A stretch of 64,000 nt of DNA from Leucobacter rhizosphaerae. GTDB taxonomy: Bacteria; Actinomycetota; Actinomycetes; Actinomycetales; Microbacteriaceae. The notes below the pieces were generated by a model. It was not told where the DNA came from. It saw only the letters and a program-made list of their open reading frames with translations, and did not search any database. Shown piece by piece: positions 42,057 through 51,900 of this stretch; position 1 is the stretch's first letter; every line of letters begins with the position of its first letter. The position numbers were made by a program, and so were the translations under genes. Where the stretch lies: the NCBI RefSeq assembly GCF_022919175.1, contig NZ_CP095043.1:1798001-1862000 (forward strand), read 5' to 3'.

Positions 42057-43634
42057 CTACGAGCAGGTGACGCCGCTCCGGGGCATGACGCCCTCGAGCA
42101 GGTAGGCGTCGACCGCGGAGTTGATGCACGCGTTCTCGCCGTAGGCGGTGTGCCCCTCCCCCTGGTACGTGAGCAGCGTCGCGTTCTCGAGCTGGTCCGC
42201 CAACGACTCCGCCCAGCGGTACGGCGTCGCGGGATCCCCCGTGGTGCCGACGACAAGGATCGGCGCGGAGCCCGCCGCCGTCACCGCGGTGCGCTCCTCG
42301 ACACCCGGGAACGGCCAGCCGGCGCAGGCGAGATCACCGTAGCCCTGGAACCGTCCGATCGTCGGCGCGATCTCCTCGAGCTCCTGGGCGTCGGCGCGCA
42401 TCTGATCGACGTCCGGGTCATTCGGGTAGTCGAGGCAGTTGATCGCCGAGAATGCCTCGGTCGAATTGCTCAGGTACTCGCCGCCCTGGCGATCGTAGTA
42501 GAAGTCCGCCAGCGACAGGGCCACGTCCGCGTCGCCGTCGGCGGCGGTCTCGAAGAGCTGGTCGAGATAGCCCCAGTTGCTCTGCGAGTAGAGCGGCGTG
42601 ATGATCGCGGTGAGCATCGTGCTCGACGACAGCATCCGGCCGTCGGAGCCCTGCAGCGGATCCGCATCGATCCGGTCGAGGAGCACGCCGATCGCGGTCA
42701 TCGACTCCTCCACGTCGCCCGTGAACGGGCAGTCGCGGCGCTCGATGCAGTCGGTGACGTAGGCGCGCAGGGCGAGCTCGAACCCGCGGGTCTGCTCGCG
42801 CACCACCTCGCTGAGACTGGCCGCGGGATCCATCGCCCCGTCGAGCACCAGGCGGCCGACCTTCTCGGGGTACGCGTCCGCGTAGCGCGCCCCGATGTAG
42901 GTGCCGTAGGAGTAGCCCAGGTAGTTCAGCGTCTCGTCGCCGACGATGCCGCGCAGCATGTCCAGATCCTGCACCGTCGAGCCGGTATCCACGTGCGCCA
43001 GCAGGTCGCCCGTGCTCGCCGCGCAGGCCGAACCGAACTCCTCGGATTCCGCCTGTGCGGCGGCGATCCACGTGTCGCTGCCGACCTCGCCCACGTCCTC
43101 GCCGAGGCCGAAGAGGTACTCGTCCATCGCGGCGGCGTCGAGGCAGCTCACCGGCGACGACTGCCCCACCCCCCGCGGGTCCCAGCCGATCACGTCGTAC
43201 GCGCGTGCCACCTCGGGCTGCACCGCGGAGGCGATGCTGTTCGCCACGTAATCCGCGCCCGATGCCCCGGGACCGCCCGGGTTCACGAACAGCGTGCCGA
43301 TCGGATCGCCGCCGGTGGCGGGGTGCTTCACGAGGTGGAGCGTGATGCGCTCGCCGGCCGGGTCCGTCCAATCGAGGGGGGCGTAGACGTCGGCGCACTG
43401 CATGCCGTCGAGGCACGGCTGCCACCCGGGCTCCTGCTCGGCGAAGCTCTCGACGGTGTTCTCGGGCTCGGCGGGCAGGCTGGGCGCGGGGGTACCGCGG
43501 TCCTCCCCTTGGCCGAGGAAGGCGAGCGGCACGCAGGCGCTCACGACCAGTGCGATCGCGAGCGTCACCGCGATGGCGACGGGTCGTCGACGCAGCCCGC
43601 GCGTCACGGGGCCCTCCGATTCGACGTCGCTCAC
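42057..43634 (-). CDS. Secreted alpha/beta-hydrolase, tripeptidyl aminopeptidase-like
   Basis: The 525-residue protein has an N-terminal membrane segment ending in the lipobox-like VSAC, so it is secreted and probably lipid-anchored. The catalytic serine lies in GYSYGTY, the acid in GTTGDPATPY and the His in GEGHTAYG, matching the S33 peptidase-like SlpD/E and TAP proteins. These release short peptides from the N-terminus outside the cell. The GTG start at 43634 overlaps the holB stop by 4 bp. The tRNA-Thr gene follows. A shorter start (VTRGLRRR) at about 43607 is possible. Confidence 0.88.
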   Translation of the reverse strand: MSDVESEGPVTRGLRRRPVAIAVTLAIALVVSACVPLAFLGQGEDRGTPAPSLPAEPENTVESFAEQEPGWQPCLDGMQCADVYAPLDWTDPAGERITLHLVKHPATGGDPIGTLFVNPGGPGASGADYVANSIASAVQPEVARAYDVIGWDPRGVGQSSPVSCLDAAAMDEYLFGLGEDVGEVGSDTWIAAAQAESEEFGSACAASTGDLLAHVDTGSTVQDLDMLRGIVGDETLNYLGYSYGTYIGARYADAYPEKVGRLVLDGAMDPAASLSEVVREQTRGFELALRAYVTDCIERRDCPFTGDVEESMTAIGVLLDRIDADPLQGSDGRMLSSSTMLTAIITPLYSQSNWGYLDQLFETAADGDADVALSLADFYYDRQGGEYLSNSTEAFSAINCLDYPNDPDVDQMRADAQELEEIAPTIGRFQGYGDLACAGWPFPGVEERTAVTAAGSAPILVVGTTGDPATPYRWAESLADQLENATLLTYQGEGHTAYGENACINSAVDAYLLEGVMPRSGVTCS

Positions 43635-44782
43635 GCGCTCAGCTCCGATCGCGACAGGGTTCCGGCGACGGCACCGGCGAACAGCGCTTCGAGCACCAGC
43701 CCCGGGGTGATGCCGCGCGCGAGGCGCTCGCGTGCGGTCTCGAGAGACGTCACCATGCCGAGGGCGCGCACCGCGGACCAGCGCTCGGCGAGCTGCCGGA
43801 TCCGCGCTCCCTGCTCACGGTTGACGAGCTCCGGATCGGCGCCGAGCGCGGTCAGCAGGACGTCGCGGTAGAGCGAGAGCAGGTCGGTGAGGATCCGATC
43901 GATCCCGTCGCGCAGGCTGCGGGTGGCGCGGCGCTTCTGATCCTCTTCGAGCGCCTTGATCTGCGAGCGCATCTGCGGCGGGATCGCGGCCCCCGGTGCC
44001 AGTCCGAGGCTCCGGATCGCGTCCTCCCGCTCCCGCGCGTCGAGTTGCTCGGTGATCGCCGCCGCGTCGGCCTCGGCGACCTTCACGAGCGACGCCGCAG
44101 CGCGCATCGCCTCACCCAGGGTCTCGATGCCGAGCGCGATCTCGATGGTGCGGTCGCGGCGCTCCAGCGACTCGGCGTCGGACGCCAATCTGCGGGCCAT
44201 GCCGATGTGACTCTGGGCCAGCCGCGCGGCGCGTTCCGCGGCGTCGGCGTCGATCCCGTCGCGCTCGTGCAGGAGGCGCGCGATGTCCGCGGTGCTCGGG
44301 GTCACGAGACGGAGCGAGCGCGCCCGCGAGCGTATCGTGGGCAGCAGGTCCGCCTCGCTCGGGGCGCACAGGATCCAGATCGTGCGCTCCGGCGGTTCCT
44401 CCAGTGCCTTGAGCAGCACGTTCGAGGTGCGCTCGGGCATCCGATCCGCGTCCTCGATCACGATGACGCGGTAGCGGCCCTCGGCCGGCGAGTAGTGCGC
44501 CGTCGTGACGATTTCTCGGGCAGCCTTGATGTCAATGAGGAGCTTCTGCGTGCTGAGCACGCCGAGGTCGGGATGCGTGCGGGCGCGGACCTGCTCGAAG
44601 ATCCGCTCGCGGTCTTCGACGGTCCGCGAGATCAGCGCGGCGGCGAACCGGAACGCGAGGTTCGAGCGCCCCGAACCCGGGGGACCCGTGATCAGCCAGG
44701 CGTGCGCCCCGGGAGCCTCGGCCTCGAGATGCAGGGTGCGCACGGCGTCGGGTTGGCCGACGATCTCTGCCCAGAACTCCAT
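43631..44782 (-). CDS. holB: DNA polymerase III subunit delta-prime
   Basis: The 383-residue clamp-loader protein has Walker A GPPGSGRS (residues 33-40), the Walker B-like IVIEDADRM, and sensor segments with LLKALEEPPERTIWIL and SRARSLRL. It acts with tau/gamma and delta to load the sliding clamp. The four-cysteine zinc module usually found between Walker A and the THPDL segment is absent here; a short cysteine-free stretch takes its place. The 3' end overlaps the secreted hydrolase gene by 4 bp. The usual upstream neighbour tmk is not present; an IMPACT-family gene stands there. Confidence 0.9.
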   Translation of the reverse strand: MEFWAEIVGQPDAVRTLHLEAEAPGAHAWLITGPPGSGRSNLAFRFAAALISRTVEDRERIFEQVRARTHPDLGVLSTQKLLIDIKAAREIVTTAHYSPAEGRYRVIVIEDADRMPERTSNVLLKALEEPPERTIWILCAPSEADLLPTIRSRARSLRLVTPSTADIARLLHERDGIDADAAERAARLAQSHIGMARRLASDAESLERRDRTIEIALGIETLGEAMRAAASLVKVAEADAAAITEQLDAREREDAIRSLGLAPGAAIPPQMRSQIKALEEDQKRRATRSLRDGIDRILTDLLSLYRDVLLTALGADPELVNREQGARIRQLAERWSAVRALGMVTSLETARERLARGITPGLVLEALFAGAVAGTLSRSELSA

Positions 44783-44825
44783 TCGGCCAGGATAGCGTGA
44801 GCCCCTGACAGTGCGGGTGGGCCGG

Positions 44826-45458
44826 TCACTCCGCGAGGTCGACGTACCGCACGTCTCCCGAGCGCACGCGGGCGGATCCCGCGCTCACCTCGGCGGCCAG
44901 CGATCGCAGTGACTCGACCTCGTCCTCGGGCACGGAGAACCGCTGCACGACGGCGTCGCTGTAGGCCGCGGCACCGACAGCGTACCCGCGCCGTCGGCAC
45001 TCCGATTCGAGCACGGCCGCGACGTCGTAGGCGAGCTCGACTGCCACCTCACGGCGGGGCGCCCGGCGCACCAGGCGAGCCTCAGCGACCGCACCGGCCA
45101 CGGCGGCCCGGTACGCGCGGGTGAGCCCGCCCGCGCCGAGCAGCACCCCGCCGAAGTACCGCGTGACCACCGCGACCACATCGCTCAGCCCGGCCGAGGT
45201 GAGCGCATCGAGCATCGGCGCGCCCGCGGTGCCGCTCGGCTCGCCGTCGTCGTTGGAGCGCTGGATCCGACCGTCCGGGCCGATCACGAACGCCGTGCAG
45301 TGGTGCCGGGCGCGAGGATGGCGAGCGCGAGCCTCGGCGATCGCGTCTCGCGCCGCGGACTCGTCGTCGACGCGCTCGAGCCGCGTGAGGAAGCGGGAGC
45401 GCGACAGTTCGATCTCGGTATCGACCGCTCCGGCGATCGTGCGGTACTCGGCGCTCAC
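44826..45458 (-). CDS. IMPACT/YigZ family protein
   Basis: The 210-residue protein has the YigZ/IMPACT N-terminal domain: RSRFLTRL, the conserved SNDDGEPSGTAGAPML and TRYFGGVLLGAGGL. The C-terminal half is an EF-G-like domain. The family is linked to translation or to proline-related peptide processing, but the bacterial activity is not settled. It lies 43 bp upstream of holB on the same strand and is divergent from the S4-domain gene, with 50 bp between starts. Confidence 0.88.
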   Translation of the reverse strand: MSAEYRTIAGAVDTEIELSRSRFLTRLERVDDESAARDAIAEARARHPRARHHCTAFVIGPDGRIQRSNDDGEPSGTAGAPMLDALTSAGLSDVVAVVTRYFGGVLLGAGGLTRAYRAAVAGAVAEARLVRRAPRREVAVELAYDVAAVLESECRRRGYAVGAAAYSDAVVQRFSVPEDEVESLRSLAAEVSAGSARVRSGDVRYVDLAE

Positions 45459-45508
45459 CCCTCCATTCTGCCGTGCCCGGTGTCGAGCGGCGCGCTATCC
45501 TTGCGAGC

Positions 45509-45895
45509 GTGAGCGTTCGAATCGACAGCTGGGTCTGGGCCGTGCGGCTCGCGAAGACCCGCAGCCAGGCCACGACGCTGTGCCGGGGCGGACACGTGCG
45601 CATCAACGGCAACGCCGCGAAGGCCGCGCAGCAGGTGAAGGTCGGGGACGAGGTGCGGGTCCGCCTGCACGGCTTCGACAAGATCTACCGCGTCGCGGGG
45701 CTCGCCACCCGGCGCGGCAGCGCCACCGAGGCGGCGCAGTACTTCGAGGATCTCACGCCGCCGCCCCCGGCGCGCGTCGATCGGCCCGCCGACATCGTTC
45801 GGGATCGCGGGGCCGGTCGGCCCACGAAGCGCGAGCGCCGCGACCTCGAGCGCCTCCGCGGGCGCGACGCCGAGGCGTCCTTCACCGACGAGTAG
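45509..45895 (+). CDS. S4-domain RNA-binding protein (Hsp15-like)
   Basis: The 128-residue protein starts with an S4 domain (residues about 2-65): RIDSWVWAVRLAKTRSQA, GGHVRINGNAAKAAQQVKVGDEV. The basic C-terminal tail (RPTKRERRDLERLRG) is typical of Hsp15, which binds stalled 50S-nascent-chain complexes. The GTG start at 45509 follows gagc and gives the family N-terminus; an open frame further up is not family-like. It ends at a strong hairpin. Confidence 0.88.
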   Translation: MSVRIDSWVWAVRLAKTRSQATTLCRGGHVRINGNAAKAAQQVKVGDEVRVRLHGFDKIYRVAGLATRRGSATEAAQYFEDLTPPPPARVDRPADIVRDRGAGRPTKRERRDLERLRGRDAEASFTDE

Positions 45896-45900
45896 GGCAG

Positions 45901-45953
45901 TCAACGGGTTCGCCCCGCCCCGCACGATCGGCGGGGCGGGGCGAACCCGTTGA
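45901..45953. terminator. Strong bidirectional terminator hairpin
   Basis: The two 23-bp arms at 45901-45923 and 45931-45953 are perfectly complementary and enclose a 7-base loop. They sit between the convergent S4 gene and the giant wall-protein gene (stop at 45965). No T-run is present on either side, as is common in GC-rich actinobacteria. Confidence 0.85.
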
Positions 45954-45964
45954 CGCGGTGACGC

Positions 45965-48900
45965 TTACGCGGCCGTCTTGCGCCTCCGGCTCAGCAGGAC
46001 GCCGGCACCGCCGAGCAGCAGGAGCAGCGCCGCGAGTGCCGCGAAGGCCCCGAGGTCGTTGCCCGTGACCGCCAGCGGGTCGGCAGCCGCGACCGGCACG
46101 GTCACCGCGTCGCTCAGCACCGAATCCGGCGTCTTCTCCGCCTGGGAGTCGACCGAGACGGTGTTCGTCGCGGTCGGGTAGGCGGCCTGCCCGATGTTCA
46201 CCTCGAGGGTGAGCTCGACGGTCTCGCCGACCTGCAGCCCCTCCTCGAGCGTCCACGTCACGGTCTGATCCCGCACCGAGACCCCCGCGTCCGGCGACGA
46301 GCGGAAGCTCATGCCGTTCGGCAGCACGTCGGTCACCGTGATCGGGCCCGGGTCCTCGGTCGGGCCGAGGTTCGAGACCGAGATCGTGAAGGTTCCGGTC
46401 TTGCCGACCTGGAACGTTCCGACCGCGCGCTTCTCGGTGACGAGAGTGACGAGCGGCGGCACGACGACCGGGTCCTCGGCACGATCGTTCTCCGGGTTCG
46501 GATCGATCTCCCGCTCATCGAGCGGCGACACGACGGCCACGTTCGTCACGCCCGGGTAGGCGTCCGTCATCACCGTGGTCGAGATGACCAGGTCGGGCGT
46601 CGTGGCCGCGACCTCGATGGTGCCGGTGTAGACGGCGGTGACCGTGGCCGCACCGTTCTCCGGCGTCACCGACTCGATGACCCAGCCGTTGCCGAGATCG
46701 CCCGGCTCGCTCGTCACGAAGAGCCCCTCGGGCACCGTGTCCACCACTCGGGCGCCCGACGAGACGGACGGGCCGCCGTTCGTGACGGTGAGGGTGAAGT
46801 CGAGCGGATCGCCGATCCGCACCGCGTCGGCGCTGTGGCGCTTCGCGACGGACAGGTCGGCGACGTGCCCCACCGAGAGCTCGGCCGTGTCGGTGTTGCT
46901 GTGCTCCTCCTCCGCTGGTTCGGGGGTGCCCGAGACCACCGTGGCGGTGTTCACGAGCGGCGTGACCTCCACGCCGTCCGTGATCGGCAGCGCCGCGTCG
47001 AGCAGCACGTCGAACACGATGGCGGGTGCGTCACTCGCGTTGGCGAGCCCCGACGTCGTCGGCTGCAGGGTGAACACGACCTCCTGCGGATTCTCCGGGT
47101 TCACCTCGGCCGACCAGTTCGCGGAGGTCTCGGCGGCGAGGCCGACGAAGCTCACTCCGGCGGGCAGCACGTCCGTGACCACGATCGGGCCGACCGCGTT
47201 GCTCGGACCGTAGTTGTGCGCGTCGATGCGGTACCGCGCCTGCTCGCCGGCGACTGCCGTCGTCACCTCGGCACCGGTCTCGTCGATCGCGGTCTTGGTG
47301 AGCCCGAGATCGGCGATCGTCGACACCGTGATGGCGGCGTCCGCGTCCACGGAGTGCGGGCCGCGGCTGTCGACCCAGTCCTCGTCCACGACGTTCGTGA
47401 GCACGGTGTCGCTCGGCACCGCCGCGTCGAGCGCTGCGACCACGGTGATGACCGTGGGCGCGCCGTCGGGCTGCGCGTTCACCGGGTGCTGCGGGTAGGT
47501 GCACTCGACGCTCGACGCGCCCTCGACCGCGGTGCTGCAGTCCCACACGTCGCTGCTCGCCGACACGAGCGTGAGCCCGGCGGGAAGCGTATCCGTGATG
47601 GTGGCATCGGCCACGGACGGGCCGTTGTTCCAGACATTGACCGTGTACGAGACGTTCGTCCCGGCGATCCACGGGCCCTCCTCGACCGACTTGGCGACGA
47701 CCATATCGGACTGGGTCACGACCTCGGTCGGATCGGTCCAGGTGTCATCGCTCGGGTCCGGATCGTTCGGTGCGGACACCGTCGCCGTGTTGACCAGCCC
47801 GACCTGGGCGGCCACGTCGGGCGCGATCGCCGTGGTGAGCGTGATCGAGATCGTCGCCCCCACCGGGAGGGTGTCGGGCACGGCCACGGGCGTCCAGCTC
47901 AGCGTCTGCCCCGAGATCGTGGGTTCGATCTGGGTCGAGGCGGCACCGGCGACGCTGACCTGCGCCGATCCCGCGACGTAGCTGAAGCCATCGGGGAGTG
48001 CATCGGACAGCACGATCGGTCCGTCGGACACGCTCGGCCCGTGGTTCGTCGCGACGATCGTGTAGTCGAGCGAGCTGCCCGCGGTCGCGACCCCGGTGTG
48101 GGACTTCTCGACCGAGAGGTTCGCGACGCGCGTCGACCCGGTGTTGTCGTCGTCGATCGACGGCTCGGCGTTGTCGGCCTGTGCCACGGCGAGGTTCAGG
48201 ATGTCCGTGTCGGGATCCATCGTCGAGTCCGTCGCGTAGGTGACCACGAACGAGCGTGCCTGCGCCGCGCCGACCTGCTGCGCGCCGTCGAGGGCGAAGG
48301 TGTCCCACGCGGGATCGGTGGCGCCGGTCTCATCGGTGCCGCCGCTCGTGTGGGTCCAGGTGCCCTGTTCCGAGACGTGGCTGACGTAGGTCAGACCGGC
48401 CGGTGCCTTGTCGACCACGGTGACGTTCCGGGTGTTCGCCGGGCCGGCGTTCACCACCGTCAGACGGTAGCTCACGTCGTCGCCCCACTCGACGGTGCTC
48501 CCCTCGGCGGCGGGTACCCACGTGCTCGTCTCCGCGTCCCAGACCACGCGGGTCTTCGAGAGGACGTGCGTCGCGGCATCGCCCGGCGTCACGGTGACCG
48601 TGCCCAGGTTGTTCTGGGAGTCGTAGCCGTCGGACTCGGGATCGGCGACGTAGTCGGGATCCGGCGTCTCGCCCGGGTTGATGAGCGCGGCGTTCGTGAT
48701 GTCGCCTCCGGTCCAGCCTGCGTCGATGGTGCCGGTGAGGGTGATCGCCGGAGCGGCCCCCGTCGGCATGGACGCACCTGAGTAGGTCCAGGTGATCGTG
48801 TCGCCGGCGTTCCAGCTGCCCGCCTCCGGCGGGGTGGCCGTCCACGTGCCGCTGGCCTCGGTGAAGGTGACACCGTTGACGCCGGCCGGCACCGTGTCGG

Positions 48901-51900
48901 TGATCGTGATCGGGCTGCCGTCGGTGCTGAGCGACACGGACGGTCCGACGTTGCGCGGGGTGAGCTGCCAGGTGATGGCCGCACCCGCGGTCGGGGTCGT
49001 CGTGTTGCTCGACTTCGTCAGCGCGAGATCGGCGCTCGTGGTCGTCCCGATCGTCGCGTCGTCCTCGTTGTTCGAGAGCACGGGATCGAAGGTGCGATCG
49101 GAGGCCACGCTCGCGGTGTTGCCGACCTCGGCCGGAGCCTGGTCGTCCGCGACGGCCACCTGCACGTTGATCGTCGGGAACGACGCGCCGCTCGCGAGCG
49201 ACTCGCTGGTGTTGATCCGCTCGCACGCGAAGGTCGTCACGCCGTCGGCGGCCCGGTTCGGCACGTCACAGGTCCAACCGGTGCCGCTCGCCCCGGTGAC
49301 GGTGATGCCCGTGGGCAGCGCGCCGGTGGTGTCGGTCACGGTGATGGGGCCTTCGGCGGCGTCCGGTCCGAGGTTCGAGACGTCGATCGTCCAGCCGACG
49401 CCGGATGTGCCGGCCTCGAACGGATCCTCGGCGCCCTGCTTCACGATCGCCAGGTCCGCGGAACCGAGGTAGGCGTTCGCCGTGGTCGGATCTGCGACGT
49501 AGGACGCACGTGAGCCGTTTCCGGTGGCGCCGGTGGTGTCGGTCGCCGACCCCCGCAGGGTGTTCACGTGGGGGTTGACGTTGATCCCGACCCCCGAGTC
49601 GGTGGTCGCCGCGGCACTCGGGGTCGCGGTCAGCGTCACCACGATGGTGCGCTGGGCGGGCGTCGCGCCGGATGCCGTGCCCGGGAGGATCGGCGCGCTC
49701 GGCGCGCTGGATCCCAGGTCCCAGGTGAGCGTGGTCTTGCCGTCCTCCTCACCCAGCACCGGCTCGGCAAGCGGCACGGATGCCGCGCCGCCGACGCTGA
49801 TGCGCGCGGAGTTCGCGTCGTAGCTCCAGTTCTGGGGCAGCACGTCCGCGATCTGCACGGTCTGGGCCGAACCCTGGCCGGTGTTCACGAGCGTGAGGCG
49901 CCAGCCGAAGGACTCGTCGACGCGCGCGAGCGAATCATCACTCACGGACTTCGCGAGGGTCACGATCGGGAAGAGCGCGCGCGCCACGGCAGTGTCACTC
50001 ACCGCGGGCGCTCCGCCGGTCCCCGGCTGGTACACCCGACCACCCGACGGGAACGACTCGAAGCGGGTCACCCGTGCGGTGTTCGTGAGCGTCGCTCCGA
50101 GGCCCGCGGCCGACGAGGTGAGGGCGCTGGAGTCAGCGAACTCCGCACTGTAGGTGAGCTCGATCGACTTCGTGGTGCCGGTCCCGCTCTGGTGATCCAG
50201 CGGTCCGGTGAGCGTCCACGTGATCGTGCCGCCGCCGTTGGCTCCGGCGCCGGCGAGGGTGCCGCCGTTGGAGATGGTCGCGGGATCCACGACCACACCC
50301 GTCGGCACCGCATCGGTGACCGTGATGTTGTGGGCCGGAGTGCCACCGGTGTTCGTCACCGTGAGGCGATAGGGCAGCGTCGCATCGGGGTTGCGGTTCA
50401 CCGAGTCCTGACCGTCGACCTTCTTGGTGATGGCGAGGGCGGGGTTCAGCACACTCACGGTCGCCGAGCGGTCGATCGACTCGCGGGACGTGCCTGCGGC
50501 CGTGTTCGCCCACTCGAAGGTCGCGGTGTTCGGCAGCGCGTTGACGTTGGCCGGGACGGTGTTGGAGAGCAGCACGTCGTATCGCAGCGTGAGCGTGCGC
50601 TCCTCCGTGCTCCGCGGGAAGTCGCCGTTCGTGCCGGTGTAGGTCCAGCGCTGCAGGGTGCCGGACGGGTTCGTCCGCTGCCAGTTCGCCGGGTTGTTGA
50701 TCTGCGCGTCCGCCGGCGTCACGGTGGGCCCCGAGATCGTGGCGTTCTGCAGCACGGCGCCCGCGGGCAGCACGTCCTCGATCACCACGTCGTAGTAAGT
50801 GACGTTCGGGTAGAGGGTGACCTCGACCTCGTACTGCGCGGTCGCGCCGATGGGGGCGCTCGCGGTCTCGGCGTACTCACCGGTCGACGGAGAGATCCGC
50901 ACACCCTTCTCGAGTCCGGCGGTCACCGCGGTGACGGTGGCCGAGCTCGCGTCGGTGCGGACGCCGCGGCGCGGATCCGGATCCTCAGCCGACACCGGGA
51001 GCGTGTACCCCGTGACGTCGACGTCGTTGACGTAGTCCTGTCCACCGCCGGTGTCAGGGTCGATCGTCGCGACGTAGGTGAGCGTGGCGCTCGTCGGGAT
51101 GGTCGCGAGCTCGGGGAACGCGTCGGGGGTCCAGGTGATCGTGCCGCCGAGGCCGTTCTGGAGGTTCGTGGCGTTGTCGAAGGTGGCGCCGTCGAGGGAC
51201 GGCTGCGTCGTGTCGATCAACAGGCCGGCCGGAACCGTGTCCACCACGACGTTGTCGTGGATCTGCGGGCGGCTGCCCGTGTTCTGCACGAGGATCGAGT
51301 ACTCGATCTCCTGCTCTGCGGTCACATCGGTGGACGGGTCCGCCGACTTCACGATGTCGAGATTCGGCTCCAGGTAGCGCACCTGAGCGTCGTCAGAGAG
51401 CGAGACCTCACCGGTCTGCGTGTTCGGGTTGCTGAACTCGAAGCGGGCGGTGTTCGTGAGCGCGGTGTTGTGCGCGAGATTCGGCACCGGCGCGGGGTGC
51501 GCTGCGTCGCGATCCTGCACCCAGACCGTGATCTGCACGGAGAAGGTCTGCGGATCCGCAGTGGTGTTCGTATAACTCGAGGGGAATACGAGTGTGCCCG
51601 GGGTCTCGGAGCCCGAGGCGTCCTCGACGAGCGTGAAGCCCTCGGCGTCGAAGTCGTAATCCGCGGTGGGACCGGAGAACGTCGCGCTGCCGGGGACGAA
51701 CTCGTAGTCGAAGGTGTGGCCACCGCCGACGAACTGCCCGTCGTCGGCGAGTTTCGCGCCCGACACCGACGTGCGTGCCGGGATCGTCACGGAGTACTCG
51801 AACGTCGCGTGCTCGCCCTGGACGATCGCATCATCGGGTCGCGAAGCCGGCGAGCCGGTCGTCACGGACGAGTTGAACTCGTCGTCCGCCGGGGTGATCT

